Positions 8,425 through 15,368 of a stretch of DNA of 64,000 nt are shown here, in pieces. Source of the stretch: Streptomyces longispororuber (GTDB lineage: Bacteria > Actinomycetota > Actinomycetes > Streptomycetales > Streptomycetaceae); contig NZ_BNBT01000008.1 in NCBI RefSeq assembly GCF_014656095.1, positions 1 through 64,000 of the forward strand, given 5' to 3'. Every line of letters begins with the position of its first letter. Position 1 is the stretch's first letter. Below the pieces are notes generated by a model. It saw only the letters and a list, made by a program, of their open reading frames with translations. It ran no database searches and was not told where the DNA came from. A program made the translations under genes and the position numbers.

Positions 8425-9408
8425 ATGGAACGCGTGCGCACCCTGACCGTGGACGGGCTGGCCTACCGCTACCGGCTCGTCCGTCCCACCGCCGCACGGA
8501 CCGAACCGCTGATCGCGCTGGGCGGCGCCTTCCAGGGGATGTACGACTGGGTGCAGCTCGAGGACGCCCTCGCGGACGTGGCCTGCCTGGTCACCGCGGG
8601 CCTGCCCGGCGCGGACGGCTCCGACGTGCCGCGCCCCGAGCACACCGTCGACACCCTGGACAAGGCGCTCGACGCCGTCGTCGACGACCTGGCTGACAAC
8701 CTGTCCGAGGACCTGTCCGGCGGCCTGTCCGACGACTTGTCCAGCGGCCTGTCCGGCGACCTGTCCGACGACTCGGGCGTACCGCGCGTGAACCTCTTCG
8801 GCTACTCCCACGGCGCGGTCATCGCCTTCCGCTACGCCCAGCGCCACCCCCGGCGCTGCGCCCGCCTGCTCCTCGGCGGCGTGCCCGCCCACCTCACCGA
8901 CGCCCCCTTCGCCCGCTACCGGGAAGCCGGCAGGCTGTTGGCCTCCGGCGACACCGAGGGCTTCGTCAGGACGGTCTCCGCGGCGATGTTCTGCCTGGAC
9001 GACGGCCGCCGGGTGCACCGCCGTGAACTCGCCCTGCGCTCCTTCCGACGCTCCCTCCTGCACGTCACCCAAAGGCATCACGCCGAGTACATGCTGGCCC
9101 GCGCCCTGGGGACCCGCACCGCCCTCACCGGCGGCCTGACAGGCGTGCCCACCCTGGTCTTCGCGGGCGCGCACGACACCCTCACCCCTCCCGGCCTGCA
9201 ACGCGGCTTCGCCGCGACCATCGAGGGCAGCCGCTTCGTGACGATCCCCGACTGCGACCACATGCTGCTGATGGAGCGGCCCGATGCCGTCGCCGCCTTG
9301 GCCAAGGCCTTCATCACCGACAGCGAGCCACCCGCACACGCGCTGGGCCCTGCCGTCCGCCGCGGTGACCGGGCCGGGGGCCCGGCGCGGGGGTGCGAGC
9401 CTCGGTAG
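8425..9408 (+). CDS. alpha/beta hydrolase with an internal tandem-repeat insert
   Basis: 327 residues. The nucleophile elbow is GYSHG with S128, the acid D251 (GAHDTLTPP) and the histidine H279 (DCDHMLLME), so the triad is complete. Between the first strands and the nucleophile (residues ~87-118) lie six four-residue units of the type (D/G/N)-L-S-x encoded by 12-bp DNA repeats, an insertion not expected in the fold. As the last gene of the ACP-ketosynthase operon it could release or edit the acyl product (thioesterase or cyclase role); this is inference. The C-terminal ~25 residues are disordered (Gly/Arg/Pro-rich). GAGGA precedes the ATG. Confidence 0.85.
   Translation: MERVRTLTVDGLAYRYRLVRPTAARTEPLIALGGAFQGMYDWVQLEDALADVACLVTAGLPGADGSDVPRPEHTVDTLDKALDAVVDDLADNLSEDLSGGLSDDLSSGLSGDLSDDSGVPRVNLFGYSHGAVIAFRYAQRHPRRCARLLLGGVPAHLTDAPFARYREAGRLLASGDTEGFVRTVSAAMFCLDDGRRVHRRELALRSFRRSLLHVTQRHHAEYMLARALGTRTALTGGLTGVPTLVFAGAHDTLTPPGLQRGFAATIEGSRFVTIPDCDHMLLMERPDAVAALAKAFITDSEPPAHALGPAVRRGDRAGGPARGCEPR
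8698..8769 (+). repeat. six in-frame 12-bp tandem repeats inside the hydrolase gene
   Basis: Units (GAC/GGC/AAC)-CTGTCC-(GAC/GGC/AGC/GAG), consensus GACCTGTCCGGC, six copies with few substitutions, all in frame. Confidence 0.85.
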
Positions 9409-9427
9409 GCCTGCGCAGCCCGGCCCC

Positions 9428-9508
9428 GCGGGGTGCTGCTAGGCGCTGCGGGGTGCTGTCAGGTGCTGCGGGGTGCTGCTAGGCGCTGCAGGGTGCTGCG
9501 GGGCCGCT
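9428..9508. repeat. four 20-bp tandem repeats
   Basis: Consensus GCGGGGTGCTGCTAGGCGCT in four head-to-tail copies (9428, 9448, 9468, 9488) between the convergent hydrolase and HxlR genes. No gene is seen in 9409-9574. Confidence 0.85.
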
Positions 9509-9574
9509 ACGCGGGTCTGCGTCCGCGCGGGCCCCACAAGGCCTGGCGGAAGCGGGCTGAGGCACTGGCTCCGG

Positions 9575-10006
9575 TCAGCGCGGGCCGCCCGGCACGCCCT
9601 GCGCCTCGTCGTACGCCTCCCGCGCCGCCGCTATGGCCGGGCGGTGCGCTATCGACCAGTCCGCCAGCGACTTGATGAGATGCGTCAGGCTGTGCCCCAT
9701 CTCCGTCAGCTCGTACTCGACCTGCGGCGGAATCGTGGGGTGCACCGTCCGCCGCACCAGGCCGTCCCGCTCCAGGCGCCGCACGGTCAACGTGAGCATG
9801 CGCTGCGAGATACCGCCGTGGATGCGGCGCTGCAACTCCTTGAACCGCAGCACCCCGCCCGCGAGTTCGACCACGACGTACACCGACCACTTGTCGCCGA
9901 GCCGGTCCAGCACGTCCCTGACACCGCACTCGTCCTGCGGCGTCTCACAACTGAGCACCGGTCCCTCGACCGGCGACCCGGTTACCGCCCTGTGCCCCAC
10001 TGACAT
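9575..10006 (-). CDS. HxlR-family transcriptional regulator
   Basis: 143 residues. The HxlR winged helix shows the family landmarks: C-GVRDVLDRLGDKWS, LRFKELQRRIHGGISQRMLTLTVRRLERDGLV (recognition region) and the PPQVEYELTEMG wing. Such regulators respond to aldehydes, quinones or redox stress and usually control a divergent oxidoreductase. That fits here: an NmrA-type NAD(P)H-binding gene starts 119 nt away on the other strand. The ATG is set by AAGGAGG 7 nt upstream. An N-terminal cysteine (about residue 20) and the CGV cysteine could be redox sensors, as in some family members; this is inference. Confidence 0.9.
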   Translation of the reverse strand: MSVGHRAVTGSPVEGPVLSCETPQDECGVRDVLDRLGDKWSVYVVVELAGGVLRFKELQRRIHGGISQRMLTLTVRRLERDGLVRRTVHPTIPPQVEYELTEMGHSLTHLIKSLADWSIAHRPAIAAAREAYDEAQGVPGGPR

Positions 10007-10125
10007 CAAAGTGCCTCCTTACGCGCTCCCCCACCACCGATCCACGATGGTCACGCACCGAGTGCACCGCACCTCCCGCACCGGTCGTCATCCATCTCAA
10101 CTGCCCACGACGGGGGATCGTTCCC

Positions 10126-10941
10126 ATGCTGTTGATCACCGGCGCCACCGGCGCACTCGGCACCCTCATCACCACCGGGCTCACCGCCCGCGCGGCCGAC
10201 GACGTCGTCATCGGCACCCGCTCCCCCGGCCCCGGCCGACGCCGCGTCGACTTCGACGACCCGTCGTCCCTCGACTTCACCGACGTCGACACCCTGCTGG
10301 TCATCTCCGCGGGCGCCGCGGAGGACGACGTCGTCATCGCCCGGCACGACGCCGTGATCTCCGCCGCCGAGAGATCCGGCGTCGGCCACCTCGTCTACAC
10401 CAGCCTCAGCGGCGACGGCGACCACCTCACCTACGCCCTCGCCCACCGCTGGACCGAGCGCAGACTCCGCCGCTCCACCCTGACCTGGACGGTCCTGCGC
10501 AACGGCCTGTACGCGGAGTTCCTCGCCGCCATCGCCGCGCCCGGCCCCGACGGGACGATAGCCGCGCCGCTCGGCGACGGGCGCCTCGCCGCGGTCGCCC
10601 GGGAGGACCTGGCCGAGGTCGCCGTCCGTGTGGCCACGGACCCGGCCCCGCACGCGGGCCGCACCTACGAACTCGTCGGCGAAGAGGCCCTCGGCGGCGC
10701 CGAGTTGGCCGCGGCGATCGGCGGCTCCTACGAACCGGGCACGCTGGAGGCGACCCGCGCCGCGGTGACGGCGGCCGGAGAGGCCCTGCCCTTCCAGATA
10801 CCGATGCTGCTCAGCACGTACTCCGCGATAGCGGGCGGCTTCCTCGACGGCACGTCCATAGCGGACAACGCGCTGCGCACGCTCCTCGGCCGCGCGCCCC
10901 GCTCCGCCCTGGAGGTGTACGCGGCGGCGACGCGGAGCTGA
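10126..10941 (+). CDS. NmrA-type NAD(P)H-binding oxidoreductase
   Basis: 271 residues. The N-terminus has the Rossmann signature TGATGALGTLI (GxxGxxG), followed by the atypical short-chain dehydrogenase features of NmrA/QOR2-like proteins: the HLVYTSLSGDGDHLTYALAHRWTE region and WTVLRNGLYAEF. Family members bind NAD(P)H and either reduce quinones or act as redox sensors. It is divergent from an HxlR regulator, the classic arrangement for quinone- or electrophile-inducible reductases. Confidence 0.87.
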   Translation: MLLITGATGALGTLITTGLTARAADDVVIGTRSPGPGRRRVDFDDPSSLDFTDVDTLLVISAGAAEDDVVIARHDAVISAAERSGVGHLVYTSLSGDGDHLTYALAHRWTERRLRRSTLTWTVLRNGLYAEFLAAIAAPGPDGTIAAPLGDGRLAAVAREDLAEVAVRVATDPAPHAGRTYELVGEEALGGAELAAAIGGSYEPGTLEATRAAVTAAGEALPFQIPMLLSTYSAIAGGFLDGTSIADNALRTLLGRAPRSALEVYAAATRS

Positions 10942-10980
10942 ACGCCGCCCTCGGCCACGGCGGGATGGCAGGGGTGCCGC

Positions 10981-11583
10981 TCAGGACACCATCAGCGGCG
11001 CGTCCTCGCGCCACTTGAGGATCTTGTCGAAGCTGATCACCGCGCCGCCGTCGCGGCCCGGCTTGTTCCCGAAGTGCACGTCGTCGGCGAGCTCACGGAT
11101 GAGACAGAGACCGCGTCCACTTTCGGAGGTCTCAGGGGGAGGGGTGGGGGCGGGGGAGGGGGAGGGGGGAGGCCCCTGAGGACGCGACTGCCGCCGCCCC
11201 CGCACCGCCTCCGTCCGAGCCCTCCGCCGTGTCCGGCGGCCCCGTCGGCCGTCGTCCCTCCTGCCCTGGGGGGTCCGTGGTGCGAGGGTGCTCGCGCCGC
11301 TGGCGAAGACGCGGCCGGGTGGCAGGCCGGGGCCGGAGTCGGCCACCTCGATGCGGCACTTCTCGCCGTCGAGGTAGGCGGTGACGCGGTACTCGCCGGT
11401 GGGCGGGCCGGTCTCGCCGCCGTGCTCCACCGCGTTGGCACACGCCTCGGTGAGCGCGAGGGACAGGTCGTACGAGACCTCCGGGTCCACCCCGGCCGTC
11501 TCCATCGTGCCGATGAGCAGGCGCCGCGCGAGCGGGACGCTCGCGGCTTCACGCCGCAAATGGAGGGACCACCAGATGCTCAT
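10981..11583 (-). CDS. anti-sigma-type ATP-binding protein (HATPase_c) with a large lid insertion
   Basis: 200 residues. N-box LALTEACANAVEHGG, G1 box VADSGPGLP and G2 box ESGRGLCLIRELADDVHF identify a small GHKL ATPase of the RsbW/SpoIIAB-like group, which in Streptomyces bind sigma factors or phosphorylate antagonists. The G1-G2 segment (ATP lid) carries ~55 extra residues, first Arg-rich then Pro-rich, encoded by a C-tract opposite a poly-G run. Most relatives have a short lid there, so binding or regulation may be altered, or the insert may be a recent slippage expansion. ATG 11583 (MSIWW) is chosen over an upstream in-frame start at 11601. Possible functional partner: the SpoIIE/PP2C phosphatase at the window start, not in the same operon. 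Confidence 0.82.
   Translation of the reverse strand: MSIWWSLHLRREAASVPLARRLLIGTMETAGVDPEVSYDLSLALTEACANAVEHGGETGPPTGEYRVTAYLDGEKCRIEVADSGPGLPPGRVFASGASTLAPRTPQGRRDDGRRGRRTRRRARTEAVRGRRQSRPQGPPPSPSPAPTPPPETSESGRGLCLIRELADDVHFGNKPGRDGGAVISFDKILKWREDAPLMVS
11135..11172 (+). other. G-rich tract with strong G-quadruplex potential
   Basis: Six runs of 3-6 G separated by single bases on the + strand, inside the ATPase gene (the template side). It encodes the Pro/Ser-rich insert of that protein. Confidence 0.7.
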
Positions 11584-11902
11584 GCTCCAGCCTCCTGGCA
11601 TGCTCCAGCCCTCTGGCCGCGGCTCGACATACCCCTACGTATTGCCGCGAGTGCCCGCGGATAAGCGCCCAGTTGACGTGATGACGCCCATACGGCGGAC
11701 GCGGCGGAAACCGTGTCCGGTGTACCGGGACACGCGCCGCCACGGCCCCGCCGGTCCGGGCGGACGCACCGCGAGCAGGCCTTACCCGCACTTTCCCGGC
11801 TAGTTGGAACATTCCGGGTGGTTCCGGCATCTTGCGGCATTCACGGGAGCATGTGGACCTGCCGTACGGCGCCGGGCGGCCCAGTGCGATGATGGCCCGG
11901 CC
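11584..11902. other. 319-bp divergent intergenic region
   Basis: Lies between the ATPase gene (-) and the copper-operon membrane protein (+). It contains ATACCCCT at 11629-11636 (reads AGGGGTAT toward the ATPase gene) and GATGAT at 11891-11896, 7 nt before the ATG at 11903 (candidate -10). No small gene or RNA was recognised. Confidence 0.5.
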
Positions 11903-12742
11903 ATGACTGCCCCCCACCAGCGCCAGGCGCGCGCCGGAGCCGATCTCCGGCTGCTGCGGGCCGCGATGTTCGCCGCGGTCTGCCTCGTGCTGTCCGCCGG
12001 GGGCCATGTGCTCGCCTCCTGCGCCACCGTCCCGCTGTGGACGCTCGGCGCCGGTTTCCTCGCCGTACTCGTGGTGGCGGTGCCCCTGGCCGGGCGGGAG
12101 CGCTCCCTCCCCGGCATCGCGGGGGCGCTCGCGGTGGGCCAGCTCGGGCTGCACGCGCTGTTCGGGCTCGGCCAGCACGGCACGGCCATGGCGACGGCGA
12201 GCGGCACCGAGAGCCTCTCCCTCGTCGAGCGCGCCGCGCGCATCGTGTGCGGGGCGGGCGGGGCGACGATCACCCCCGTCCAGGCCCGGCACATCCTCGA
12301 GACGGCGGGCATCGACCCGTCCGGCGCCCACGGCGCGCACGCGCACGCCTCGGGCGAGGCCGCGGCCACGCACAGCGGGATGGCCGCCGGTTCCGCGGCG
12401 TCCCTGCTGCCGTCCCTGCCGATGCTGCTCGCCCATCTGCTGGCGGCGCTGGCCGCGGGCTGGCTGCTGCGCCGCGGCGACGTCGCGCTCACCCGGCTCG
12501 TCCGGCTCTCCGCCCAGGGGGCGCAGGTAGTGGCTCAAGGGGCGCTCATGCGTTCCCTGCGCGCCGCCCTCACCCTGGTGCGCGCGCTGCGGGCCGGCCT
12601 GATCGGTACGCCCGACCCGGTGACCGGTCCGGCGCGGGCCGCCGGTGCCCTGGTGCCGCCGAAGCTCCGGACGGCCGCGCTCCAGCACACGGTGATCCGG
12701 CGCGGCCCGCCCGCGGCCGCCGCGCTCACGCTCGCCGCCTGA
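11903..12742 (+). CDS. conserved membrane protein heading the copper operon
   Basis: 279 residues. Three or four N-terminal membrane helices (about 15-35, 45-65, 75-95) and another near 180-195. A loop rich in His (GAHGAHAHASGEAAATHSG, about 148-166) lies between helices and could bind metal. The C-terminal ~75 residues are basic/Ala-rich. I do not recognise a named family, but the position directly upstream of YcnI, Sco and PCu(A)C genes and the His-rich loop suggest a role in copper handling. The ATG is probably used leaderless. Confidence 0.7.
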   Translation: MTAPHQRQARAGADLRLLRAAMFAAVCLVLSAGGHVLASCATVPLWTLGAGFLAVLVVAVPLAGRERSLPGIAGALAVGQLGLHALFGLGQHGTAMATASGTESLSLVERAARIVCGAGGATITPVQARHILETAGIDPSGAHGAHAHASGEAAATHSGMAAGSAASLLPSLPMLLAHLLAALAAGWLLRRGDVALTRLVRLSAQGAQVVAQGALMRSLRAALTLVRALRAGLIGTPDPVTGPARAAGALVPPKLRTAALQHTVIRRGPPAAAALTLAA

Positions 12743-12760
12743 CGCGGGCCGCTCCGAGTC

Positions 12761-12776
12761 GACGTACGCGTACGTC
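12761..12776. promoter_or_regulatory. perfect 16-bp palindrome GACGTACG-CGTACGTC
   Basis: Uninterrupted palindrome followed by two more CGTAC copies to 12785, in the 230-bp gap between the membrane protein and ycnI genes. Candidate operator or intra-operon hairpin. No CsoR-type C-rich inverted repeat was found here. Confidence 0.45.
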
Positions 12777-12972
12777 CGTACGTACTGCTGTCGGAGGGGT
12801 GCCGCGCGGCGTGTCCGCGCGCGTGCGGGGGCCGACCGGCCCGCCGCGGCGCGTCCCCCCTTCCGAACACCCAGTACGCACGGCCGTGCCGTCCGCTCCG
12901 CGCGGGTCCCCCGGGATCCGCCGCGCCGGGCCCGGTCGCAGCGCACTCCTGCCGAAACCGGAGTACTCCGCC

Positions 12973-13767
12973 ATGACGACCCAGACCCAGAAGTCCTCGA
13001 CGTCGCCGAAGTCCGCCCTGACCCGCGTCTCCCTGGTGGGCGGTGTCGCCGCCTCCGCCGTCCTCCTGCTGTCCGTGCCCGCCTTCGCGCACGTCAGCGT
13101 CAGCCCGGAGGGCGAGGCCGCGAAGGGCGGCTACGCGACCGTCAACTTCAAGGTCCCCAACGAGCGCGACAACGCCTCGACGACCAAGCTGGAGATCACC
13201 TTCCCCGCCGACCACCCGCTCGTGTCCGTGATGCCGCAGCCGGTGCCGGGCTGGAAGGTGAAGGTCACCAAGACCAAGCTCGACAAGCCGCTCGAGATGC
13301 ACGGCAAGAAGATCGACGAGGCGGTCTCCAAGGTCACCTGGACCGCCGACGGCAAGGGCGTCGAGCCCGGCTACTTCCAGAAGTTCCCGCTCTCCCTCGG
13401 CCAGCTTCCCGAGGACACCGACCAGCTCGTGTTCAAGGCGCTCCAGACGTACGACAACAAGGAGGTCGTCCGCTGGATCGAGCCGCAGCAGAAGGGTGCC
13501 GAGGAGCCGGAGTTCCCGGCGCCCGCGCTCCAGCTCTCCGCCGCCTCGGACGACCACCACGGTGGAGCCGCCGCCGGCAAGGACGACACCAAGTCCGACG
13601 ACGCCAAGTCCGACGCCGCCGGGTCCGGTGACAAGAAGGAGTCCGCCTCCTCCGACGGGGACAGCAGCGACACCACCGCCCGCACCCTCGGCATCGTCGG
13701 CATCGTGGTCGGCGCCGCGGGCGTCGCCTTCGGGGTGCTCGCCCAGCGCCGCCGCGCCAACGGCTGA
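12973..13767 (+). CDS. ycnI: YcnI-type copper-binding protein (DUF1775), secreted and membrane-anchored
   Basis: 264 residues. Signal peptide (residues ~18-39, cleavage after AFA) leaves His40 as the mature N-terminus (HVSVSPEG), the residue that in studied YcnI homologues coordinates Cu(II) through a histidine brace. The DUF1775 domain spans ~40-190 and includes VVRWIEPQ with the conserved Trp. A low-complexity His/Asp/Lys/Ser linker (~195-230) precedes a C-terminal anchor helix (TLGIVGIVVGAAGVAFGVLA) and positive tail. The protein should sit on the outer face of the membrane and pass copper to or accept it from the neighbouring Sco and PCu(A)C proteins. Confidence 0.9.
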   Translation: MTTQTQKSSTSPKSALTRVSLVGGVAASAVLLLSVPAFAHVSVSPEGEAAKGGYATVNFKVPNERDNASTTKLEITFPADHPLVSVMPQPVPGWKVKVTKTKLDKPLEMHGKKIDEAVSKVTWTADGKGVEPGYFQKFPLSLGQLPEDTDQLVFKALQTYDNKEVVRWIEPQQKGAEEPEFPAPALQLSAASDDHHGGAAAGKDDTKSDDAKSDAAGSGDKKESASSDGDSSDTTARTLGIVGIVVGAAGVAFGVLAQRRRANG

Positions 13768-13788
13768 GGCGTCCGCCCCGGCTGCCCT

Positions 13789-13829
13789 CGGGACGCGCCG
13801 GCCGGCCGCACCGGCCCCGGCGCGTCCCG
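13789..13829 (+). terminator. 13-bp hairpin between ycnI and sco genes
   Basis: CGGGACGCGCCGG pairs with its exact complement across a 15-nt loop; no T run follows. Inside an apparent operon it may be a partial terminator or an mRNA-stabilising 3' end for ycnI. Confidence 0.5.
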
Positions 13830-13856
13830 GCCCCCTCACATCTGGGACATTTTCGT

Positions 13857-14612
13857 ATGCGCAAGTTGAGCAACCACACCCTCACCCCGGGCGCGAAGAC
13901 CCCTAGGACCACGGCCTCGCGGACGGCGACGTCGCGGGCGCTCGCCACCGCGGCGCTGCTCGCCGCCGCGGGCCTGACGCTGACCGCCTGCGGCAGTGAC
14001 AGCGGTGACAAGGGCGACAAGGCGGACAAGGTCGCCGACGTCTCCGTGGAGCCCGAGTCGAAGCAGGCCGCGACCGTCCTCGACAGGCCGTTCAAGAAGC
14101 CGGACCTGGTCCTCACGGACACCCACGGCAAGAAGTACGACCTGCGCGAGCGGACCAAGGGCAAGCCCGTGCTGCTGTACTACGGCTACACCAACTGCCC
14201 GGACGTCTGCCCGCTGACGATGAGCAACATCGCCGTCGCCAAGAAGGACCTCCTGCGCAAGAAGGCCGTCACCAAGGCCGAGCTCGACCAGCTCCAGGTC
14301 GTCTTCGTCACCACCGACCCCGAGCGGGACACCCCCAAGGAGCTCGGCAAGTGGCTGAAGGCCCAGGACCCCGAGTTCATCGGCCTGACCGGTGACTTCT
14401 CGACCATCCAGGCCAGTGCCCGCACCGTCGGCATCAGTATCGAGCCGTCCAAGAAGCTCAAGAACGGCAAGATCGAGTCGATGCACGGCACCCAGGTCGT
14501 CGCCTTCTCGCCGAAGACCGAGGCCGGTTACGTCGTCTACAACGGCCAGGACACCCGCGCCGAGGAGTACGCGCAGGACCTCCCCAAGCTCATCAAGGGA
14601 CAGAAACCGTGA
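13857..14612 (+). CDS. Sco1/SenC-family copper chaperone, lipoprotein
   Basis: 251 residues. An unusually long N-terminus leads to a lipobox (LTLTAC, Cys ~45), so the protein is anchored outside the membrane. The thioredoxin-like domain has the copper site C114-PDV-C118 (YTNCPDVCPLT) and H210 (SMHGTQ), the three Sco ligands. Sco proteins metallate the CuA site of cytochrome c oxidase; in S. lividans a homologue next to DtpA and ECuC serves this role and copper-dependent development. Its stop overlaps the next GTG. No clear Shine-Dalgarno precedes the ATG. Confidence 0.92.
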   Translation: MRKLSNHTLTPGAKTPRTTASRTATSRALATAALLAAAGLTLTACGSDSGDKGDKADKVADVSVEPESKQAATVLDRPFKKPDLVLTDTHGKKYDLRERTKGKPVLLYYGYTNCPDVCPLTMSNIAVAKKDLLRKKAVTKAELDQLQVVFVTTDPERDTPKELGKWLKAQDPEFIGLTGDFSTIQASARTVGISIEPSKKLKNGKIESMHGTQVVAFSPKTEAGYVVYNGQDTRAEEYAQDLPKLIKGQKP

Positions 14613-15352
14613 ACCACCGCACCACCCGGCGCCGCCTGCTCACCGGCGGAGCCCTGGCACTGGCCGCGGCCCTGGCCCTGACCGGCTGCGACAGCGGCGA
14701 CGACGACTCCGGCGACGCGGCGGACAAGCCCGAGCTGAAGGTCAGCGGCGCCTACATCCCCGCCCCGGCCATGGCCGACATGGCGGGTGGCTTCTTCACG
14801 CTCACCAACAAGGGCGCCGCCGACAAGCTCACCTCGGCGTCCAGCCCGCTCGCGGGCAGCGTCACCCTGCACGCCACCAAGGGCGGCACGATGAAGGAGC
14901 AGCGGTCCTTCGACGTACCCGCGAACGGCGAGCTGGTGTTCGCGCGGGGCGGCAACCACATCATGCTCGAGAAGCTGAAGCGCAAGCCGAAGCAGGGCGA
15001 CACGGTGGAGGTCACGCTCCGCTTCGAGAAGGCGGACCCGATCACGGTCGAGATGCCGGTGAAGGCTGCCACGTACAACCCGGGCACCGGCGGTGACCCG
15101 AGTACGCACTCGGGGGACTCGACGGCGCACGAGGAGCACGCGAAGGACCACCCGAAGGCCCGCGCGGGTGACCCGCAGCCGCACACCGGCGACTCGGCGG
15201 ACCACGGCGAGAAGTCCCGCTCCGGCGGGACGTCCCGCTCCGGCGATGCGACGGCCCACTCCGGACACCCGAAGACGCACACCGAGAACGATCAGCACGG
15301 CACGGCCGAGGAACCCCCGGCCGAAATGCACGCCTCGCACTCGTCGCACTGA
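14609..15352 (+). CDS. PCu(A)C copper chaperone (ECuC-like) with His-rich tail
   Basis: 247 residues. Lipobox LALTGC (Cys ~27) after a twin-Arg-like RRRLL signal. The PCu(A)C domain (~40-155) keeps M-x21-H-x-M (TMKEQ...NHIML) and an upstream His (LHATKGG), consistent with Cu(I) binding. Residues ~160-247 are a disordered tail with 13 histidines, likely a second copper-buffering segment; such tails vary between species. GTG overlaps the Sco stop (GTGA) and AAGGGA lies just upstream. Known S. lividans ECuC loads Sco with Cu(I) outside the cell. Confidence 0.9.
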   Translation: MNHRTTRRRLLTGGALALAAALALTGCDSGDDDSGDAADKPELKVSGAYIPAPAMADMAGGFFTLTNKGAADKLTSASSPLAGSVTLHATKGGTMKEQRSFDVPANGELVFARGGNHIMLEKLKRKPKQGDTVEVTLRFEKADPITVEMPVKAATYNPGTGGDPSTHSGDSTAHEEHAKDHPKARAGDPQPHTGDSADHGEKSRSGGTSRSGDATAHSGHPKTHTENDQHGTAEEPPAEMHASHSSH

Positions 15353-15368
15353 GGGGACTGAAGAGTTG

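Noticed and set aside
11629..11640. CsoR-like operator (ATACCCCT) before the copper operon
   Set aside because: Only one half-site; no matching inverted partner within the expected spacing.
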